Positions 40,452 through 50,013 of a DNA stretch of 64,000 nucleotides are shown in pieces. The stretch lies in contig NZ_JAQZSG010000002.1 in the NCBI RefSeq assembly GCF_028745515.1, positions 124,001-188,000 of the forward strand, in the 5' to 3' direction. The position numbers were made by a program, and so were the translations under genes. Source of the stretch: Paenibacillus thermotolerans (GTDB taxonomy: Bacteria > Bacillota > Bacilli > Paenibacillales > YIM-B00363). Positions within the stretch are counted from its first letter, which is position 1; each line of letters starts with the position of its first letter. The notes beneath the pieces were generated by a model. The model saw only the letters and a program-made list of their open reading frames with translations. It did not search any database and was not told where the DNA came from.

Positions 40452-41033
40452 ATGAGTCAACCGCGCAAACCGACCTACGAGATCGATCGGGTCTTTATCG
40501 ACCGTTGGTCCCCAAGATCGTTTTCGGACAAAACAATCCCCGAGGAAGTGCTGTTAAGCTTGTTCGAGGCGGCACGCTGGGCTCCGTCGGGGAACAACCA
40601 TCAGCCGTGGAGGTTCGTCATCGCCAATACGAAGGAGTCTCTTGAGCGGTTTCATTCGTTTATTAACCCCAGTAACCTTGTATGGTGCGAAAAAGCGCCG
40701 GCATTAACTTTAGTTATTTCGAAAACGACCAATCACGAAGACAAGCCGCTGCGCACGCACGCCTTCGACACGGGGGCGGCCTGGGGGTACCTCGCGCTGG
40801 AAGCCGTAAACAAGGGCCTCGTTACGCACCCGATGGGAGGCTTTGACCGCGAGAAGGCGCGCAGCGTGCTGAACATTCCGCCGGAGTACCAGCTCCACAT
40901 CGTCGTAGCCATCGGTTATCAGGGCGGAATAGACGACCTGCCCGAAAATCTCCGCGACCGGGAGCAGCCGAACGGCCGCCGGGAGCTGAAGGAATCGCTA
41001 TATTTCGGCGAATTCGGCCGCGTTCAAAATTGA
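40452..41033 (+). CDS. Nitroreductase family protein
   Basis: A 193-residue flavoenzyme. The family pattern is clear: FIDRWSPRSFSDKTIPEEVLLSLFEAARWAPSGNNHQPWRFVIA at residues 16-59, with the FMN-binding RxSxR-like RWSPRSF and the Pro-Ser-Asn-Gln-Pro-Trp loop, and GLVTHPMGGFDREKA later. The ATG at 40452 has GGTGGAAG before it. It probably reduces nitro compounds or quinones with NAD(P)H. It converges with another nitroreductase gene and overlaps its end by ten bases. Confidence 0.88.
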   Translation: MSQPRKPTYEIDRVFIDRWSPRSFSDKTIPEEVLLSLFEAARWAPSGNNHQPWRFVIANTKESLERFHSFINPSNLVWCEKAPALTLVISKTTNHEDKPLRTHAFDTGAAWGYLALEAVNKGLVTHPMGGFDREKARSVLNIPPEYQLHIVVAIGYQGGIDDLPENLRDREQPNGRRELKESLYFGEFGRVQN

Positions 41034-41647
41034 TTCCAGACGATTACGTCCTCCGCGGGAAAGCGCGAGCTCGGGTACGGCGGCTTCGCCGCTTTGCCGA
41101 CAGAGATGAGCAATAAGGGGATGTACCGATCCGGAATGCGGAACTCCTTGACGAGTCCGTCCGGATCGAAGCCGCCCATCGGGCAGGAATCGTAACCGAG
41201 CTCCTTCGCGGCCAGCATGAGCTGCATCGCGGCGAGCGAAGCATTCAATACGGCCTGGTCGTGAGCCACGCTCGGATTTTTATACGCATCGCGGATTTGC
41301 CCGACGAGCCTGTTCTTAATATCCTCCGTAATAAATCCGGCGGTTACAGCTTGTTGATAGACGGGCTCGGCATTCTCGTCGCCTTGTAAATCGCCCAGCA
41401 CGGCAACGACGATCGACGCTTGGACAACCTGCTGCTGCCCGTTGGCAATGGGGAGCAGCCTTTGTTTATGCTCGTCCGATTCGACGATCAAAAACTTCCA
41501 AGGCTGCAGGTTCCAAGCGGAGGGAGCCCTTTGGGCGAGTTCGACCAGCGATTTGATCTCTTTTTTGGACATTTTGACGTTAGGGTCGTACTGCTTGATG
41601 GAGTGCCTTTCGAGAAGAACGCTCGTAAAATCGATGGTTGCCGTCAT
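41024..41647 (-). CDS. Nitroreductase family protein (YodC-like)
   Basis: A 207-residue flavoenzyme of a different nitroreductase subgroup. LLERHSIKQYDPNVKMSKKEIKSLVELAQRAPSAWNLQPWKFLIV holds the FMN-binding RHSIKQYD and PSAWNLQPWKF. The ATG at 41647 is preceded by CAGGAGCG; the frame continues upstream without support. It is convergent with the nitroreductase at 40452; sequence differs enough that they are not recent copies. The stop lies inside the last codons of its neighbour. Confidence 0.88.
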   Translation of the reverse strand: MTATIDFTSVLLERHSIKQYDPNVKMSKKEIKSLVELAQRAPSAWNLQPWKFLIVESDEHKQRLLPIANGQQQVVQASIVVAVLGDLQGDENAEPVYQQAVTAGFITEDIKNRLVGQIRDAYKNPSVAHDQAVLNASLAAMQLMLAAKELGYDSCPMGGFDPDGLVKEFRIPDRYIPLLLISVGKAAKPPYPSSRFPAEDVIVWNQF

Positions 41648-41771
41648 ATGTTTACGCTCCTGTCGATAAAATGGGTGCACGGATTTAGCATGGCTCGGCC
41701 GGCGGGAATCCATCCCGGGACGGATTGAAACATACATAGAAACGTGCTATAAAGGAATAAATCATGTTCAT

Positions 41772-41855
41772 TCACTAGGGGTGCCGCAAGGCTGAGACGG
41801 AATCGCTTCCGAACCCTCCGAACCTGATCCGGTTTGTACCGGCGTAGGGAAGTGA
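41772..41855 (+). promoter_or_regulatory. TPP riboswitch upstream of thiMDE
   Basis: CTAGGGGTGCC, GGCTGAGA, GAACCCTCCGAACCTGATCC and the closing GGCGTAGGGAAGTGA are the thi-box landmarks. Binding thiamine pyrophosphate favours the terminator at 41889 and stops transcription of thiMDE. Confidence 0.96.
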
Positions 41856-41888
41856 AGCAGTTTCGCTTACATATCATTTTGCGGAATG

Positions 41889-41921
41889 AAGCCACTTTTC
41901 TACGGAAAAGCGGCTTTTTTT
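41889..41921 (+). terminator. TPP riboswitch terminator
   Basis: AAGCC/GGCTT and CTTTT/AAAAG form one stem around TACGG, running into a T tract before thiM. Confidence 0.85.
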
Positions 41922-41968
41922 GTTGTTCGGCCGCACTTCCAATACTTCGCGAAAGGATGATATCATTC

Positions 41969-42784
41969 ATGTTCCTTCAGCACGCTTCCGCACTACTCCA
42001 AAAGGTGCGGGAAGAAAACCCGCTCGTGCACAACATTACGAACGTCGTCGTAACGAATTTTACGGCGAACGGATTGCTGGCGCTCGGCGCTTCGCCCGTC
42101 ATGGCTTATGCAAAAGAAGAAGTCGCCGATATGGCGAAAATCGCAGGCGCTTTGGTACTCAATATAGGGACGCTTAGCGAGGACGAGGTCGAGGCGATGC
42201 TGATCGCGGCACGCGCGGCGAATGAAGCGGGCGTACCCGTCATTTTCGACCCGGTCGGCGCCGGCGCGACGCCTTACCGCACGGAAACGGCAAGAATAAT
42301 CATGAGCGGGGCGCGCGTTTCCATACTGCGCGGAAACAGCGCCGAGGTGGCGAATGTAATCGGACAGCAATGGACGATCAAAGGGGTCGATGCGGGGGAA
42401 GGGAACGGCAGCGTACTCGAGCTTGCCCGCTCGGCAGCCGCGCAGCTCCAAACGACCGTAGTGATCACGGGAAAGGAAGACGTCGTCACGGACGGAAATA
42501 CGACGTATATCGTACGAAACGGTCATCCGATGCTGACGAAAGTGACGGGAGCCGGTTGTTTGCTGACCTCGGTCATCGGCGCGTTCGCCGCCGTTGAGAA
42601 GGCTTTGCCCGCTGCGGCTGCGGCTGCGCTTGTCTACTACGGGGTGGCTGCGGAACGCGCCGCGGAAATAGCCGGCGAAGAAGGTCCCGGAAGCTTCCAA
42701 ATGCAGCTGCTGAACCAGCTTGCGAAGGTGACGGCAGAGCACATCATCGAGCGGGGAGCCGTCGAGGAGCCGGTGCTGTCATGA
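41969..42784 (+). CDS. thiM: Hydroxyethylthiazole kinase
   Basis: A 271-residue ribokinase-like enzyme that phosphorylates the thiazole alcohol for thiamine salvage. [36 protein letters not shown] is the ThiM N-terminus, [17 protein letters not shown] the phosphate-binding part, and [19 protein letters not shown] holds GAGC, with Cys where the catalytic base region lies in this family. The ATG at 41969 follows AAAGGATG. It overlaps thiD by four bases. Confidence 0.95.
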   Translation: MFLQHASALLQKVREENPLVHNITNVVVTNFTANGLLALGASPVMAYAKEEVADMAKIAGALVLNIGTLSEDEVEAMLIAARAANEAGVPVIFDPVGAGATPYRTETARIIMSGARVSILRGNSAEVANVIGQQWTIKGVDAGEGNGSVLELARSAAAQLQTTVVITGKEDVVTDGNTTYIVRNGHPMLTKVTGAGCLLTSVIGAFAAVEKALPAAAAAALVYYGVAAERAAEIAGEEGPGSFQMQLLNQLAKVTAEHIIERGAVEEPVLS

Positions 42785-43605
42785 AAACTTGCCGGGTTTT
42801 AACGATCGCCGGTTCCGACAGCGGCGGCGGGGCGGGAATCCAGGCGGATTTGAAGACGTTCCAAGAGCTGCGCGCATTCGGGATGTCGGCGATTACCGCC
42901 GTAACCGCACAAAATACGCTCGGCGTCCAAGGCGTCTACCCGTTGCCGGTGGAAGCGGTCGTAAGCCAAATCCGGTCCGTCGGCGAGGATATCGGCGCCG
43001 ACGCGGTGAAAACGGGCATGCTGTTCAGCGGCGAAATCATCGCCGCCGTAGCCGAGCAAATCGCCCGGTTCGGATGGAGCAAGCTGGTCATCGACCCGGT
43101 CATGATTGCCAAAGGCGGCGCGCCGTTATTGCGGGAGGATGCGGTCGACGCCTTAAGAACGAAGCTGATCCCCCTGGCCGAAGCGATTACGCCGAATATC
43201 CCGGAGGCCGAGGCGCTGACCGGCATCGCCATTCGAACGATGGACGACCGGAAGCTGGCCGCACGCTGCTTGGCGGAGCTGGGCGCAAGGCATGTCGTGA
43301 TTAAAGGCGGGCACGGAGAAGAAGGGGGCGCCGTCGATTTGCTGTATGACGGAAAGCAGTTTCACTATTTTGAGGGCAGGAAGGTTGCGACGAAACGTAC
43401 GCACGGCACCGGATGCACGTTCGCGGCGGCGATCGCCGCGGAGCTTGCCAAAGGCAGACCGGTGGCTGAGGCCGTGAAGACCGCCAAAGCTTTCATTCAG
43501 GCCGCGATCGAGAACGGGATTGAGATCGGAAACGGGCACGGGCCGACGAACCACTGGGCGTATCGCAATAGGACCGCAATGCGCACAGGGGGAGGTATCG
43601 AATGA
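42781..43605 (+). CDS. thiD: Hydroxymethylpyrimidine phosphate kinase
   Basis: A 274-residue kinase. [46 protein letters not shown] is the ThiD signature, and [21 protein letters not shown] contains the GTGC active-site loop. It converts HMP, or HMP-P, to HMP-PP in thiamine salvage and synthesis. It overlaps thiM and thiE by four bases each, so all three are translated as one unit. Confidence 0.95.
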   Translation: MKTCRVLTIAGSDSGGGAGIQADLKTFQELRAFGMSAITAVTAQNTLGVQGVYPLPVEAVVSQIRSVGEDIGADAVKTGMLFSGEIIAAVAEQIARFGWSKLVIDPVMIAKGGAPLLREDAVDALRTKLIPLAEAITPNIPEAEALTGIAIRTMDDRKLAARCLAELGARHVVIKGGHGEEGGAVDLLYDGKQFHYFEGRKVATKRTHGTGCTFAAAIAAELAKGRPVAEAVKTAKAFIQAAIENGIEIGNGHGPTNHWAYRNRTAMRTGGGIE

Positions 43606-44264
43606 GCGCGATGAACCGGGACGAGCCGCTTCGCGGCCAATTAAAGGTTTACTTTGTGATGGGGAGCGTCAACAGTTCGAAGCCGCCCCTTGATGTATTG
43701 CAGGATGCCATTGCGGGAGGCATCACGATGTTTCAGTTCCGCGAAAAAGGGGCGGGCGCGCTTACGGGGGAAGCGAAGCTGCGGCTTGCGGCGGATATGA
43801 GGCGGTTATGCCGCGAGAGAGGCATTCCGTTCCTCGTGAACGACGATATCGAGCTGGCGCTTGCCGTCGATGCGGACGGCGTGCATGTAGGGCAAGAGGA
43901 TGAGACGGCGCAATCGGTCCGAAGCAAATTCGGCCGCGACAAAATATTGGGCGTATCCGTTCATACTCCGGAGGAGGCGGCGGCAGCGCTTGAGCAGGGA
44001 GCGGATTATTTCGGGATCGGTCCGATTTTCCCGACAACGACGAAGGAAGACGCCAAGGCCGCATCGGGAACGGCATTGATTCGCGCGCTGCGCGAAAAGG
44101 GCTGCGATACGCCGATCGTCGGGATTGGGGGGATTACCGCGGCGAACGCGGGCGAGGTGATCCGCGCCGGTGCGGACGGCGTCGCGGTCATTACCGCGAT
44201 CAGCGCGGCGCCGGATATCAGGGCAAGCGCCGCCGCTTTAAAGGCAGCGGTTTACGGCAATTGA
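43602..44264 (+). CDS. thiE: Thiamine phosphate synthase
   Basis: A 220-residue TIM-barrel enzyme that joins HMP-PP with thiazole phosphate to give thiamine phosphate. [51 protein letters not shown] and [28 protein letters not shown] are its standard motifs for pyrophosphate and magnesium binding. It is the last gene of thiMDE; a bidirectional terminator separates it from the convergent ykoC. Confidence 0.95.
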   Translation: MSAMNRDEPLRGQLKVYFVMGSVNSSKPPLDVLQDAIAGGITMFQFREKGAGALTGEAKLRLAADMRRLCRERGIPFLVNDDIELALAVDADGVHVGQEDETAQSVRSKFGRDKILGVSVHTPEEAAAALEQGADYFGIGPIFPTTTKEDAKAASGTALIRALREKGCDTPIVGIGGITAANAGEVIRAGADGVAVITAISAAPDIRASAAALKAAVYGN

Positions 44265-44266
44265 AG

Positions 44267-44302
44267 AAAGCCGCAGCGGAGAAGTATATCCGCTGCGGCT
44301 TT
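44267..44302. terminator. Bidirectional terminator between thiE and ykoC
   Basis: AAAGCCGCAGCGGA pairs perfectly with TCCGCTGCGGCTTT across eight bases, serving both converging operons. Confidence 0.9.
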
Positions 44303-44306
44303 GCGT

Positions 44307-45101
44307 TTACCGAACATCCGTTATTCCGACGTAGGGCCACTCGGTGCCGGCGTATATCGAAGCGCCGAGAAGCAGCGCGGTGCAAACGAGATAAACGGCG
44401 TCCCAGCTTGAGTAGGACACCTGATAATAGTAGGTGCGCCGGCCGCTTCCGGTAAACCGCTTCGCCTCCATCGCCACCGCCGTCCGGTGCGCGCGGCGGA
44501 TGCTTTGCGCCAAGAGCGGGATCGAATACATGCGAAGCGTGTCGTAGAAGCCGGCAGCGCCGCGGCGTCTCCGTTTGCCCCGTATTTTCAGCGCGTGCCG
44601 GAGCGCCTGGAACTCGTCGAGCATCGTCGGCACCATGCGGAGGGCGGCAAGGAAGCTGTACGCGTACTTCGGCGGAAGCTTCCACTGCTGCATCAGCGCA
44701 TAAAACAAGGCGGCCGGCTTCGTGGTCAGTCCGAACAGCAAACCCGCCGAAGCGACATTCAGCGCGCGAAATCCGAGATGAAGCCCGCGATAGAAGCTTT
44801 CCTCCGTAATATGAACAAGCCCGTACCGGAACCAGGTCGTCGTCCCTTGACCGAACATCATCATCCCTGTCGAGGAAGAGACGAAGAGAAATAAGAACGG
44901 GGTAAGGTAAAGCAGCATGCGTTTCCACGGATGACCGGAGCATGCGAGCAATAACGCCAAGGAAGCGATGCACAGGTTGATCATAATATTGATGTTATGA
45001 ATTAAAACGACCGCAACGAACATACCGACGGCGACAATTAGCTTGACCCCCGGGTTCACCCGGTGCAGCCATGTTTCCCGATGGGGGAACGTCAGCTCCA
45101 T
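44307..45101 (-). CDS. ykoC: ECF transporter transmembrane component
   Basis: A 264-residue T component with about five helices. Its two coupling motifs are near ALRHALKIRGKRRRRG (residues 175-190) and RTAVAMEAKRFTGSGRRT near 222-239, the Ala-Arg-Gly-type helices that dock on the ATPase. The ATG at 45101 lies inside the end of the ATPase gene behind GAGGCGATC. It is the third gene of the TPP-controlled ykoEDC unit, which imports hydroxymethylpyrimidine or thiamine. Confidence 0.9.
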   Translation of the reverse strand: MELTFPHRETWLHRVNPGVKLIVAVGMFVAVVLIHNINIMINLCIASLALLLACSGHPWKRMLLYLTPFLFLFVSSSTGMMMFGQGTTTWFRYGLVHITEESFYRGLHLGFRALNVASAGLLFGLTTKPAALFYALMQQWKLPPKYAYSFLAALRMVPTMLDEFQALRHALKIRGKRRRRGAAGFYDTLRMYSIPLLAQSIRRAHRTAVAMEAKRFTGSGRRTYYYQVSYSSWDAVYLVCTALLLGASIYAGTEWPYVGITDVR

Positions 45102-46531
45102 ACGATCGCCTCGCTTTCCGTAAGCTTGCCTTCGGAAACGCGCCATATTCGGTTGCAGCAGCGGCGCACGATGTGCGGATCGTGCGTAACCATAAGGATG
45201 GCCGTTCCTTCGGCGCGCAGCCGCTCCAGCTGCACGAGCAGCCGGAAGGTGCTGCGCGCATCGAGTCCGAACGTCGGTTCATCGAGCAGCAGCAGCCGCT
45301 GTCCTCGGATCAAAGCGCTTGCCACGCTCAGCCTGCGCTTTTGCCCCATCGACAGCTGATACGGGTGGCGCTCGCGAAGCGGCAGCAGGCCGTAAGCTGC
45401 AAGCGCCGATTCGATAACCGCGGGGTCGGACGGATCGAGCGAAAAGGCAAGCTCGGCCTCCACCGAGTCGGTCACGAATTGGAGCTCCGGGTTTTGAAAC
45501 ACGAACGCGGCCTCTAGCGCCGCCTGCTCCGGCTTGCGGCAGACGGTCCCTTGAAGGAGGCAGCTTCCTTCCGAGCGGATCAGCCGCATGATCGCCAGCA
45601 GCAAGGAGCTCTTCCCGGCGCCGTTCGGGCCGACGACGGCGATCCAATCGCCGGCTTGCACGTCGGCGCGGCTCACGGCAACGGCGGGACGGCCGCCGCG
45701 AAAGCCGCGGAAATCGCGCAGCGACAGCACCGGCCGATCCGCATCCGGCTCGGGCGCCGTCCGCTCGGAAGGCGCCGGCTTCGTTCGCAGCGGCGGACCG
45801 GCATCGTCCCAGACGCCGGGATGCCATATGCCGTATTCGGTAAGCTCCTTGCGGTACCGGCGGAATACTTCGTCCGGCTGCCCGTCGGCCAAAACATCTC
45901 CGTCGGGTGTGAAGACGACAACGCGGTCGACGAAGCCGATGATGCCGTCGATTTTGTGCTCCACGACGATCAACGTTTTGTCTTCCGCGATATTTCGGAT
46001 CGTCTCCCACACCTGCTCGGTGCCTTCGGGATCGAGCAGCGCCGTCGGTTCGTCCAGAAAAATAACGTCCGGTTCGAGCGCCAGGATGCACGCCACGGCA
46101 AGCCGCTGCTTCATTCCCTGCGACAGCTGCCGAATCGGCGTATGAATATCTTTAAGCTGCAAGCCGACAAGCTCGATGTATCGGCGGATCAGCTCCGGCA
46201 TGCGTTCTCGGGTAACCTGCAAATTTTCAAGCACGAACGCGAGCTCTTCATCGACGTAAGGCATGCAAAATTGCGCGTCCGGGTCTTGAAATACGTATCC
46301 GAATTTCTCGGGCGCGACGAGATCGTCCGCCTTCATCGGAAGCTCGACCGTATGCGGGACGATGCCGCTCAGCACTTGAAGCAGGGTCGATTTTCCGCAG
46401 CCGCTCGGCCCGAGCAGCAGCGTCTTTTCGCCGCGGCGGAAAGAAAGAGACAACCCCTTGAATATCAAGGGGCCTTCTCCCGGGTACTTCAATTTTAGAT
46501 TGGTGACGGAAGCAGCCGTACCTGTACCCAT
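45092..46531 (-). CDS. ykoD: ECF transporter ATPase with two ABC domains
   Basis: A 479-residue fusion of two ABC ATPases. Domain 1 has GPSGCGKST (near 37-45), LSQGMKQRLAVACILALEPDVIFLDEPTALLDP and VEHKIDG; domain 2 has GPNGAGKSS (near 308-316), LSMGQKRRLSVASALIRGQRLLLLDEPTFGLDA and VTHDPH. Fusion of the two ATPases is typical of YkoD. Both domains look catalytically complete. It begins four bases after ykoE and overlaps ykoC by ten. Confidence 0.93.
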   Translation of the reverse strand: MGTGTAASVTNLKLKYPGEGPLIFKGLSLSFRRGEKTLLLGPSGCGKSTLLQVLSGIVPHTVELPMKADDLVAPEKFGYVFQDPDAQFCMPYVDEELAFVLENLQVTRERMPELIRRYIELVGLQLKDIHTPIRQLSQGMKQRLAVACILALEPDVIFLDEPTALLDPEGTEQVWETIRNIAEDKTLIVVEHKIDGIIGFVDRVVVFTPDGDVLADGQPDEVFRRYRKELTEYGIWHPGVWDDAGPPLRTKPAPSERTAPEPDADRPVLSLRDFRGFRGGRPAVAVSRADVQAGDWIAVVGPNGAGKSSLLLAIMRLIRSEGSCLLQGTVCRKPEQAALEAAFVFQNPELQFVTDSVEAELAFSLDPSDPAVIESALAAYGLLPLRERHPYQLSMGQKRRLSVASALIRGQRLLLLDEPTFGLDARSTFRLLVQLERLRAEGTAILMVTHDPHIVRRCCNRIWRVSEGKLTESEAIVWS

Positions 46532-46535
46532 CGGC

Positions 46536-47132
46536 TCAGCCCAGCGCTTCGTAATCTTGTTTGGACACCGGCCGGAGCAGATTTAGGACGCCTGTTTTCT
46601 CGAGCGCCTTCGCGATGAAATAAGCGAAAATGCCCGCAATGACAATGCTTCCGAGCAGCCTAAGCCCGATATACAAGCAATAGTTCCAGAAGGAGAGCGA
46701 CTCGATATAGCCGTAGTAGGAATCGACGAATAAAGACGCGACAGCGGAGCCGATGGCCGCCAAGGAGGTTACCCATACGTTCGCGACACGGTAACGGAAC
46801 GCCGCGAAAAATATTTCCGCGCCAAAACCTTGCAGAAATCCGTAAATGAGCGTCGAAGCGCCCCATTCTCCGCCGAAGAACGTCTCCACGCTGGAAGCCG
46901 CGACTTCCGCGAGAATAGCCACGCCCGGTTTGCGGATTATGAGGAATGCGACCGTTGCGGCGATAAACCACATGCCGTAGCTTAATTGCTCCATCCCGAA
47001 GCCGAGCGGTTTAAACACATCGTACATCGGCCCCCAAATTTTGTAGACGATCCCGAATACGACCGAGATGACGATCGTCACGAGAATGTCCGTGAGCTTC
47101 AGACCTTTCGATTGATGCTGCGTTGCCGCCAT
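46536..47132 (-). CDS. ykoE: ECF transporter substrate-binding component for thiamine precursors
   Basis: A 198-residue S component with six hydrophobic helices. KLTDILVTIVISVVFGIVYKIWGPMYD, WGASTLIYGFLQGFGAEIFFA and the Trp-rich membrane parts match YkoE, which confers specificity for hydroxymethylpyrimidine or thiamine. It is the first gene behind a TPP riboswitch on this strand. The ykoF gene found with ykoEDC in B. subtilis is absent. Confidence 0.92.
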   Translation of the reverse strand: MAATQHQSKGLKLTDILVTIVISVVFGIVYKIWGPMYDVFKPLGFGMEQLSYGMWFIAATVAFLIIRKPGVAILAEVAASSVETFFGGEWGASTLIYGFLQGFGAEIFFAAFRYRVANVWVTSLAAIGSAVASLFVDSYYGYIESLSFWNYCLYIGLRLLGSIVIAGIFAYFIAKALEKTGVLNLLRPVSKQDYEALG

Positions 47133-47210
47133 TGCTGCATACTCCCTTTCTTTATGAAGGTTTATTAGGTCGTTTGCATAGCATGCAATACGCTCCGGAT
47201 CCGCGAACAG

Positions 47211-47237
47211 AAAAACCCGCCGGGAAGCGGCGGGTAA
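47211..47237 (-). terminator. Terminator of the ykoEDC TPP riboswitch
   Basis: CCCGCCG pairs with CGGCGGG across five bases, with five T following on the minus strand, between aptamer and ykoE. Confidence 0.85.
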
Positions 47238-47265
47238 AGAAAGTGCGCAAAAAAAAGCTGCACCT

Positions 47266-47358
47266 TGTGTTCTCTACGCTGGCATTACCCAGATCAGATT
47301 CACGGTCAGCGGCATACGGCCGCTATCTCAGCCTGACTTCATCAAGCCCCCGCACATG
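47266..47358 (-). promoter_or_regulatory. TPP riboswitch upstream of ykoEDC
   Basis: On the minus strand: GCGGGGGCTTGATGAAGTCA, GGCTGAGATAGC, GACCGTGAATCTGATCTGGG and the closing TAATGCCAGCGTAGAGAA. These are the thi-box landmarks. It is the second TPP riboswitch of the locus and couples precursor import to thiamine pyrophosphate level. Confidence 0.95.
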
Positions 47359-47449
47359 CTATTCAACTGACTCTACTGTATACCAAGCGCATTCCATTGG
47401 CAATCAAAAAATTATATGATTAGTTACAAATAAAGAGGAGGGAATGAAC

Positions 47450-48586
47450 GTGGGATACGTGGCGTTTGACCGCAGCGCCCGCACGGCGTCGTATAAGGGG
47501 CGAAGCATCGAGCTCCTGCCGAAGGAATTTATGCTTCTGGAGCACTTATATCGGCATATCGGGCAAACGTTGTCGCGCGAGCAGCTGCTGGATGCGGTGT
47601 GGCCGCTCGAAACGCCGACGGACCGTACGGTGGACGACCACGTGTACCGGCTGCGGAAGAAGCTGAGCGATTGGGACGGGGCGTTCGAGCTGGAAACCGT
47701 ACGCGGCGTCGGATACCGCCTCGCCGACAAAGCGCGGGATGCCAAACCGAATCCGCTGGCCCTGCTTCCGGACTATGCGGAGCATATGAATACGCTCGTC
47801 CAAACGTATATCCGCTACGGCAGAGGCGACGCGCTGCAGGCACTTTCAAATCAGCGGGACGTGTTCGGACTGGAGTCCGATGCGTTTTTTCGTTTGTACG
47901 CTCTGTTTATGGGAGGGGACACTCGCGCCTTGCTTCAGCTTGATGTGCCCTTCGGGCAAAAAGCGCTGTACTTGCTTCACTTCTATCACCGCTTCAAGCC
48001 GGACAAGAGCCGCCGGTTCGTGGAAGAAGCGCTCCGCCGCCGAATCATGCCGGAGCATTGGCATCGGGAGCTGGAGCAGTGGAATATGATCTTCATGTGC
48101 ATGGATTGGGGCGAGTTCGGCCGTGCGAAGGAAAAGCTGGATGCGGCAATGAAGCAAGCCTTAGAGGAACCCGGCATGGAAGGCATCGTCCCGTATTTGC
48201 TGATCCGGGAGCTGGAATATTGGATGCGGACGGGCGTATGGGAGATGGCCGAACGGACAATGGAACGCATTGAGGCGCGGTTGTCCGAGTATCCGTATCA
48301 ACGGGAGCAAGGCGGTTATTATATTTTCAAGGGGATCGCCCGGTACCGCAGCAGCCCGAAAGAAGGCATCGAGCGCATCGAACAAGGGCTTTCCGTGCTG
48401 AGAGACTCGCGCTTCATTCCGCACCTGCTGGACGGACTGTATGCGATATTCCGGTTTTCCGAATCGGAGCCGTGGAAGCCTTTGAAGGAGAGATATGCTC
48501 CCGAGTGGGAGCGCAAGTTAGCCGAAACAGGGCTGCTTGAGCTGCTTCCTGAAATAGAATACCAACTGCAAATCAATTTAGGATGA
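47450..48586 (+). CDS. Winged-helix regulator with helical repeat domain, no receiver
   Basis: A 378-residue protein. Residues 1-95 form an OmpR-type winged helix: ELLPKEFMLLEHLYRHIGQTLSREQLLDAVWPLETPTDRTVDDHVYRLRKKLS and ETVRGVGYRL. There is no phosphoacceptor domain; instead about 270 residues of helices follow, with the look of TPR-like repeats (ALRRRIMPEHWHRELEQWNMIFMCMDWGEFGRAKEKL). I prefer the GTG at 47450, seven bases after GAGGAGGG, to the ATG at 47444. It precedes an MFS gene by 71 bases, which it may control. The architecture recalls SARP or AfsR-like regulators; the effector is unknown. Confidence 0.75.
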   Translation: MGYVAFDRSARTASYKGRSIELLPKEFMLLEHLYRHIGQTLSREQLLDAVWPLETPTDRTVDDHVYRLRKKLSDWDGAFELETVRGVGYRLADKARDAKPNPLALLPDYAEHMNTLVQTYIRYGRGDALQALSNQRDVFGLESDAFFRLYALFMGGDTRALLQLDVPFGQKALYLLHFYHRFKPDKSRRFVEEALRRRIMPEHWHRELEQWNMIFMCMDWGEFGRAKEKLDAAMKQALEEPGMEGIVPYLLIRELEYWMRTGVWEMAERTMERIEARLSEYPYQREQGGYYIFKGIARYRSSPKEGIERIEQGLSVLRDSRFIPHLLDGLYAIFRFSESEPWKPLKERYAPEWERKLAETGLLELLPEIEYQLQINLG

Positions 48587-48657
48587 ACCTTCTGATATTT
48601 CTCTGATAAAAGCGGGTTAAGCTGACAGCAGAGAACAAGTCGGGAGGTTTATTTCCT

Positions 48658-49923
48658 ATGCAAGCTCGTAAACAAAACGCCGTTTTTTCGCCGCTCAAGG
48701 ATGTTCATTATCGAAAGCTGTTCGCCGGCCAGGTGCTGTCCGATTTTGCGAACTGGCTCGATTTTTTGGCACTCTCCTCCATCGTCGTATATGCATTCGG
48801 CTACGGAGCATGGGCGTTATCCGCCTTATCGATTGCGATCGGGCTTCCGTGGGTTGTCATCGGTCCGCTGGCCGGCGCCCGAATCGGAAGGCTTCCGGGC
48901 CGAACCGTGCTGATCGTATGCGACCTGCTTCGCGCCGCTATCGTTTTTTCGTTTATTTGGGCGAGCTCTTTAACGCTCTTACTGATCCTTGTGTTTCTGA
49001 AAATGTGCGTCAGTTCCGTATTCGATCCGGTTCGCCAGCAAGGGATCAAACGGCTGGCGAACCCGTCGCTGCTTGCCGAGGCGAGCTCGTTAAGCCAGCT
49101 GTCGGTAAGCGCGACAAAGATCGTCGCTCCCATGCTCGGAGGCTTATGTATCGCTGCCGGCGGTGCGACGCTGACGTTCTGGATCGGCTCCGGACTGTAT
49201 TTGCTTTCGGCTGCGGTTTTTTGCGGTCTTCCAAGGTGGCGGGCAGCCGATTCCGGAAGCGGACGGAAGCCGGCTCAAGCGGGAGGGCTCCGGCAATCCT
49301 TCGCGTTCATCGCGGGACGGAAGCCGCTGCTCTTCGCGATTGTTTTTATGTCTGCCGCTATGTTTCTCGTATTTTTGTACGACGGGCTGTTCGTTTTATT
49401 TACTAAAAATTTAAGCATGGGCGAGTCGTCTCGCGGCTTGCTGATGAGTGCGGTGGGGGCGGGCAGCGTCGTCGGATCGTTAGCCGCGGGGCAATGGACG
49501 TTCTGGAAGGCCAAGCCGCTGGCCTTTATGAGCAGGAACGGGCTTCTCTCGGGTTTGCTGATAGCGGTCGTAGGCGCCGGAGGGTATGGCTTGCTTCCTA
49601 CGGGCTTGTGGCTTTGGGTGCCGATTTTTGCCCTGCTTGGCGCATGCGGCGGCTTTACGGCGGTGCCGTACGGCTATTTGCTGCAAACGGAGACGACGGA
49701 GGAGACGATCGGTCCGGTCGCCGCCTTGTCGAATGCGCTTCAGTCGGGCTCGATGCTCGTAGCTCCTTTGATCGGAGCGGCTTTGTCGGTGCGGCTTGGG
49801 GTCGGCGGCGTGTTTTTGGGAGCGGGCGTCGCGATGTGCTTGTTGGCGGCGCTTTTCCGGCTGAAGCTGTCCGGAGGCGGGGATCGGCTTGCGCCGTCCG
49901 AGGGCGTAACCGCCAATCAATAA
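48658..49923 (+). CDS. MFS transporter
   Basis: A 421-residue membrane protein with about twelve helices. GARIGRLPGRTVLIVCDLLRA near residues 74-94 is MFS motif A and its following helix. The early SDFANWLDFLALSSIVVYAFGYGAWALSALSIAIGLP and VFDPVRQQGIKRLANPSLLAEASSLSQLSVSATKIVAP are typical of the H+-coupled exporters related to macrolide efflux proteins. GGGAGG precedes the ATG. Its nearness to the winged-helix gene on the same strand suggests shared control. Substrate unknown. Confidence 0.8.
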   Translation: MQARKQNAVFSPLKDVHYRKLFAGQVLSDFANWLDFLALSSIVVYAFGYGAWALSALSIAIGLPWVVIGPLAGARIGRLPGRTVLIVCDLLRAAIVFSFIWASSLTLLLILVFLKMCVSSVFDPVRQQGIKRLANPSLLAEASSLSQLSVSATKIVAPMLGGLCIAAGGATLTFWIGSGLYLLSAAVFCGLPRWRAADSGSGRKPAQAGGLRQSFAFIAGRKPLLFAIVFMSAAMFLVFLYDGLFVLFTKNLSMGESSRGLLMSAVGAGSVVGSLAAGQWTFWKAKPLAFMSRNGLLSGLLIAVVGAGGYGLLPTGLWLWVPIFALLGACGGFTAVPYGYLLQTETTEETIGPVAALSNALQSGSMLVAPLIGAALSVRLGVGGVFLGAGVAMCLLAALFRLKLSGGGDRLAPSEGVTANQ

Positions 49924-50013
49924 CGCTGACGGCAAAAGGGTTCGTTCGACAACGTCCGTTATCCTTGGTATATTGATGGCGAAGTCACATTCCTTAGGAA
50001 AAGGATGGATCCC

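Noticed and set aside
45551-46498. A 315-codon plus-strand frame inside ykoD
   Set aside because: Antisense to a clear two-domain ABC ATPase; Arg-rich, without motifs.
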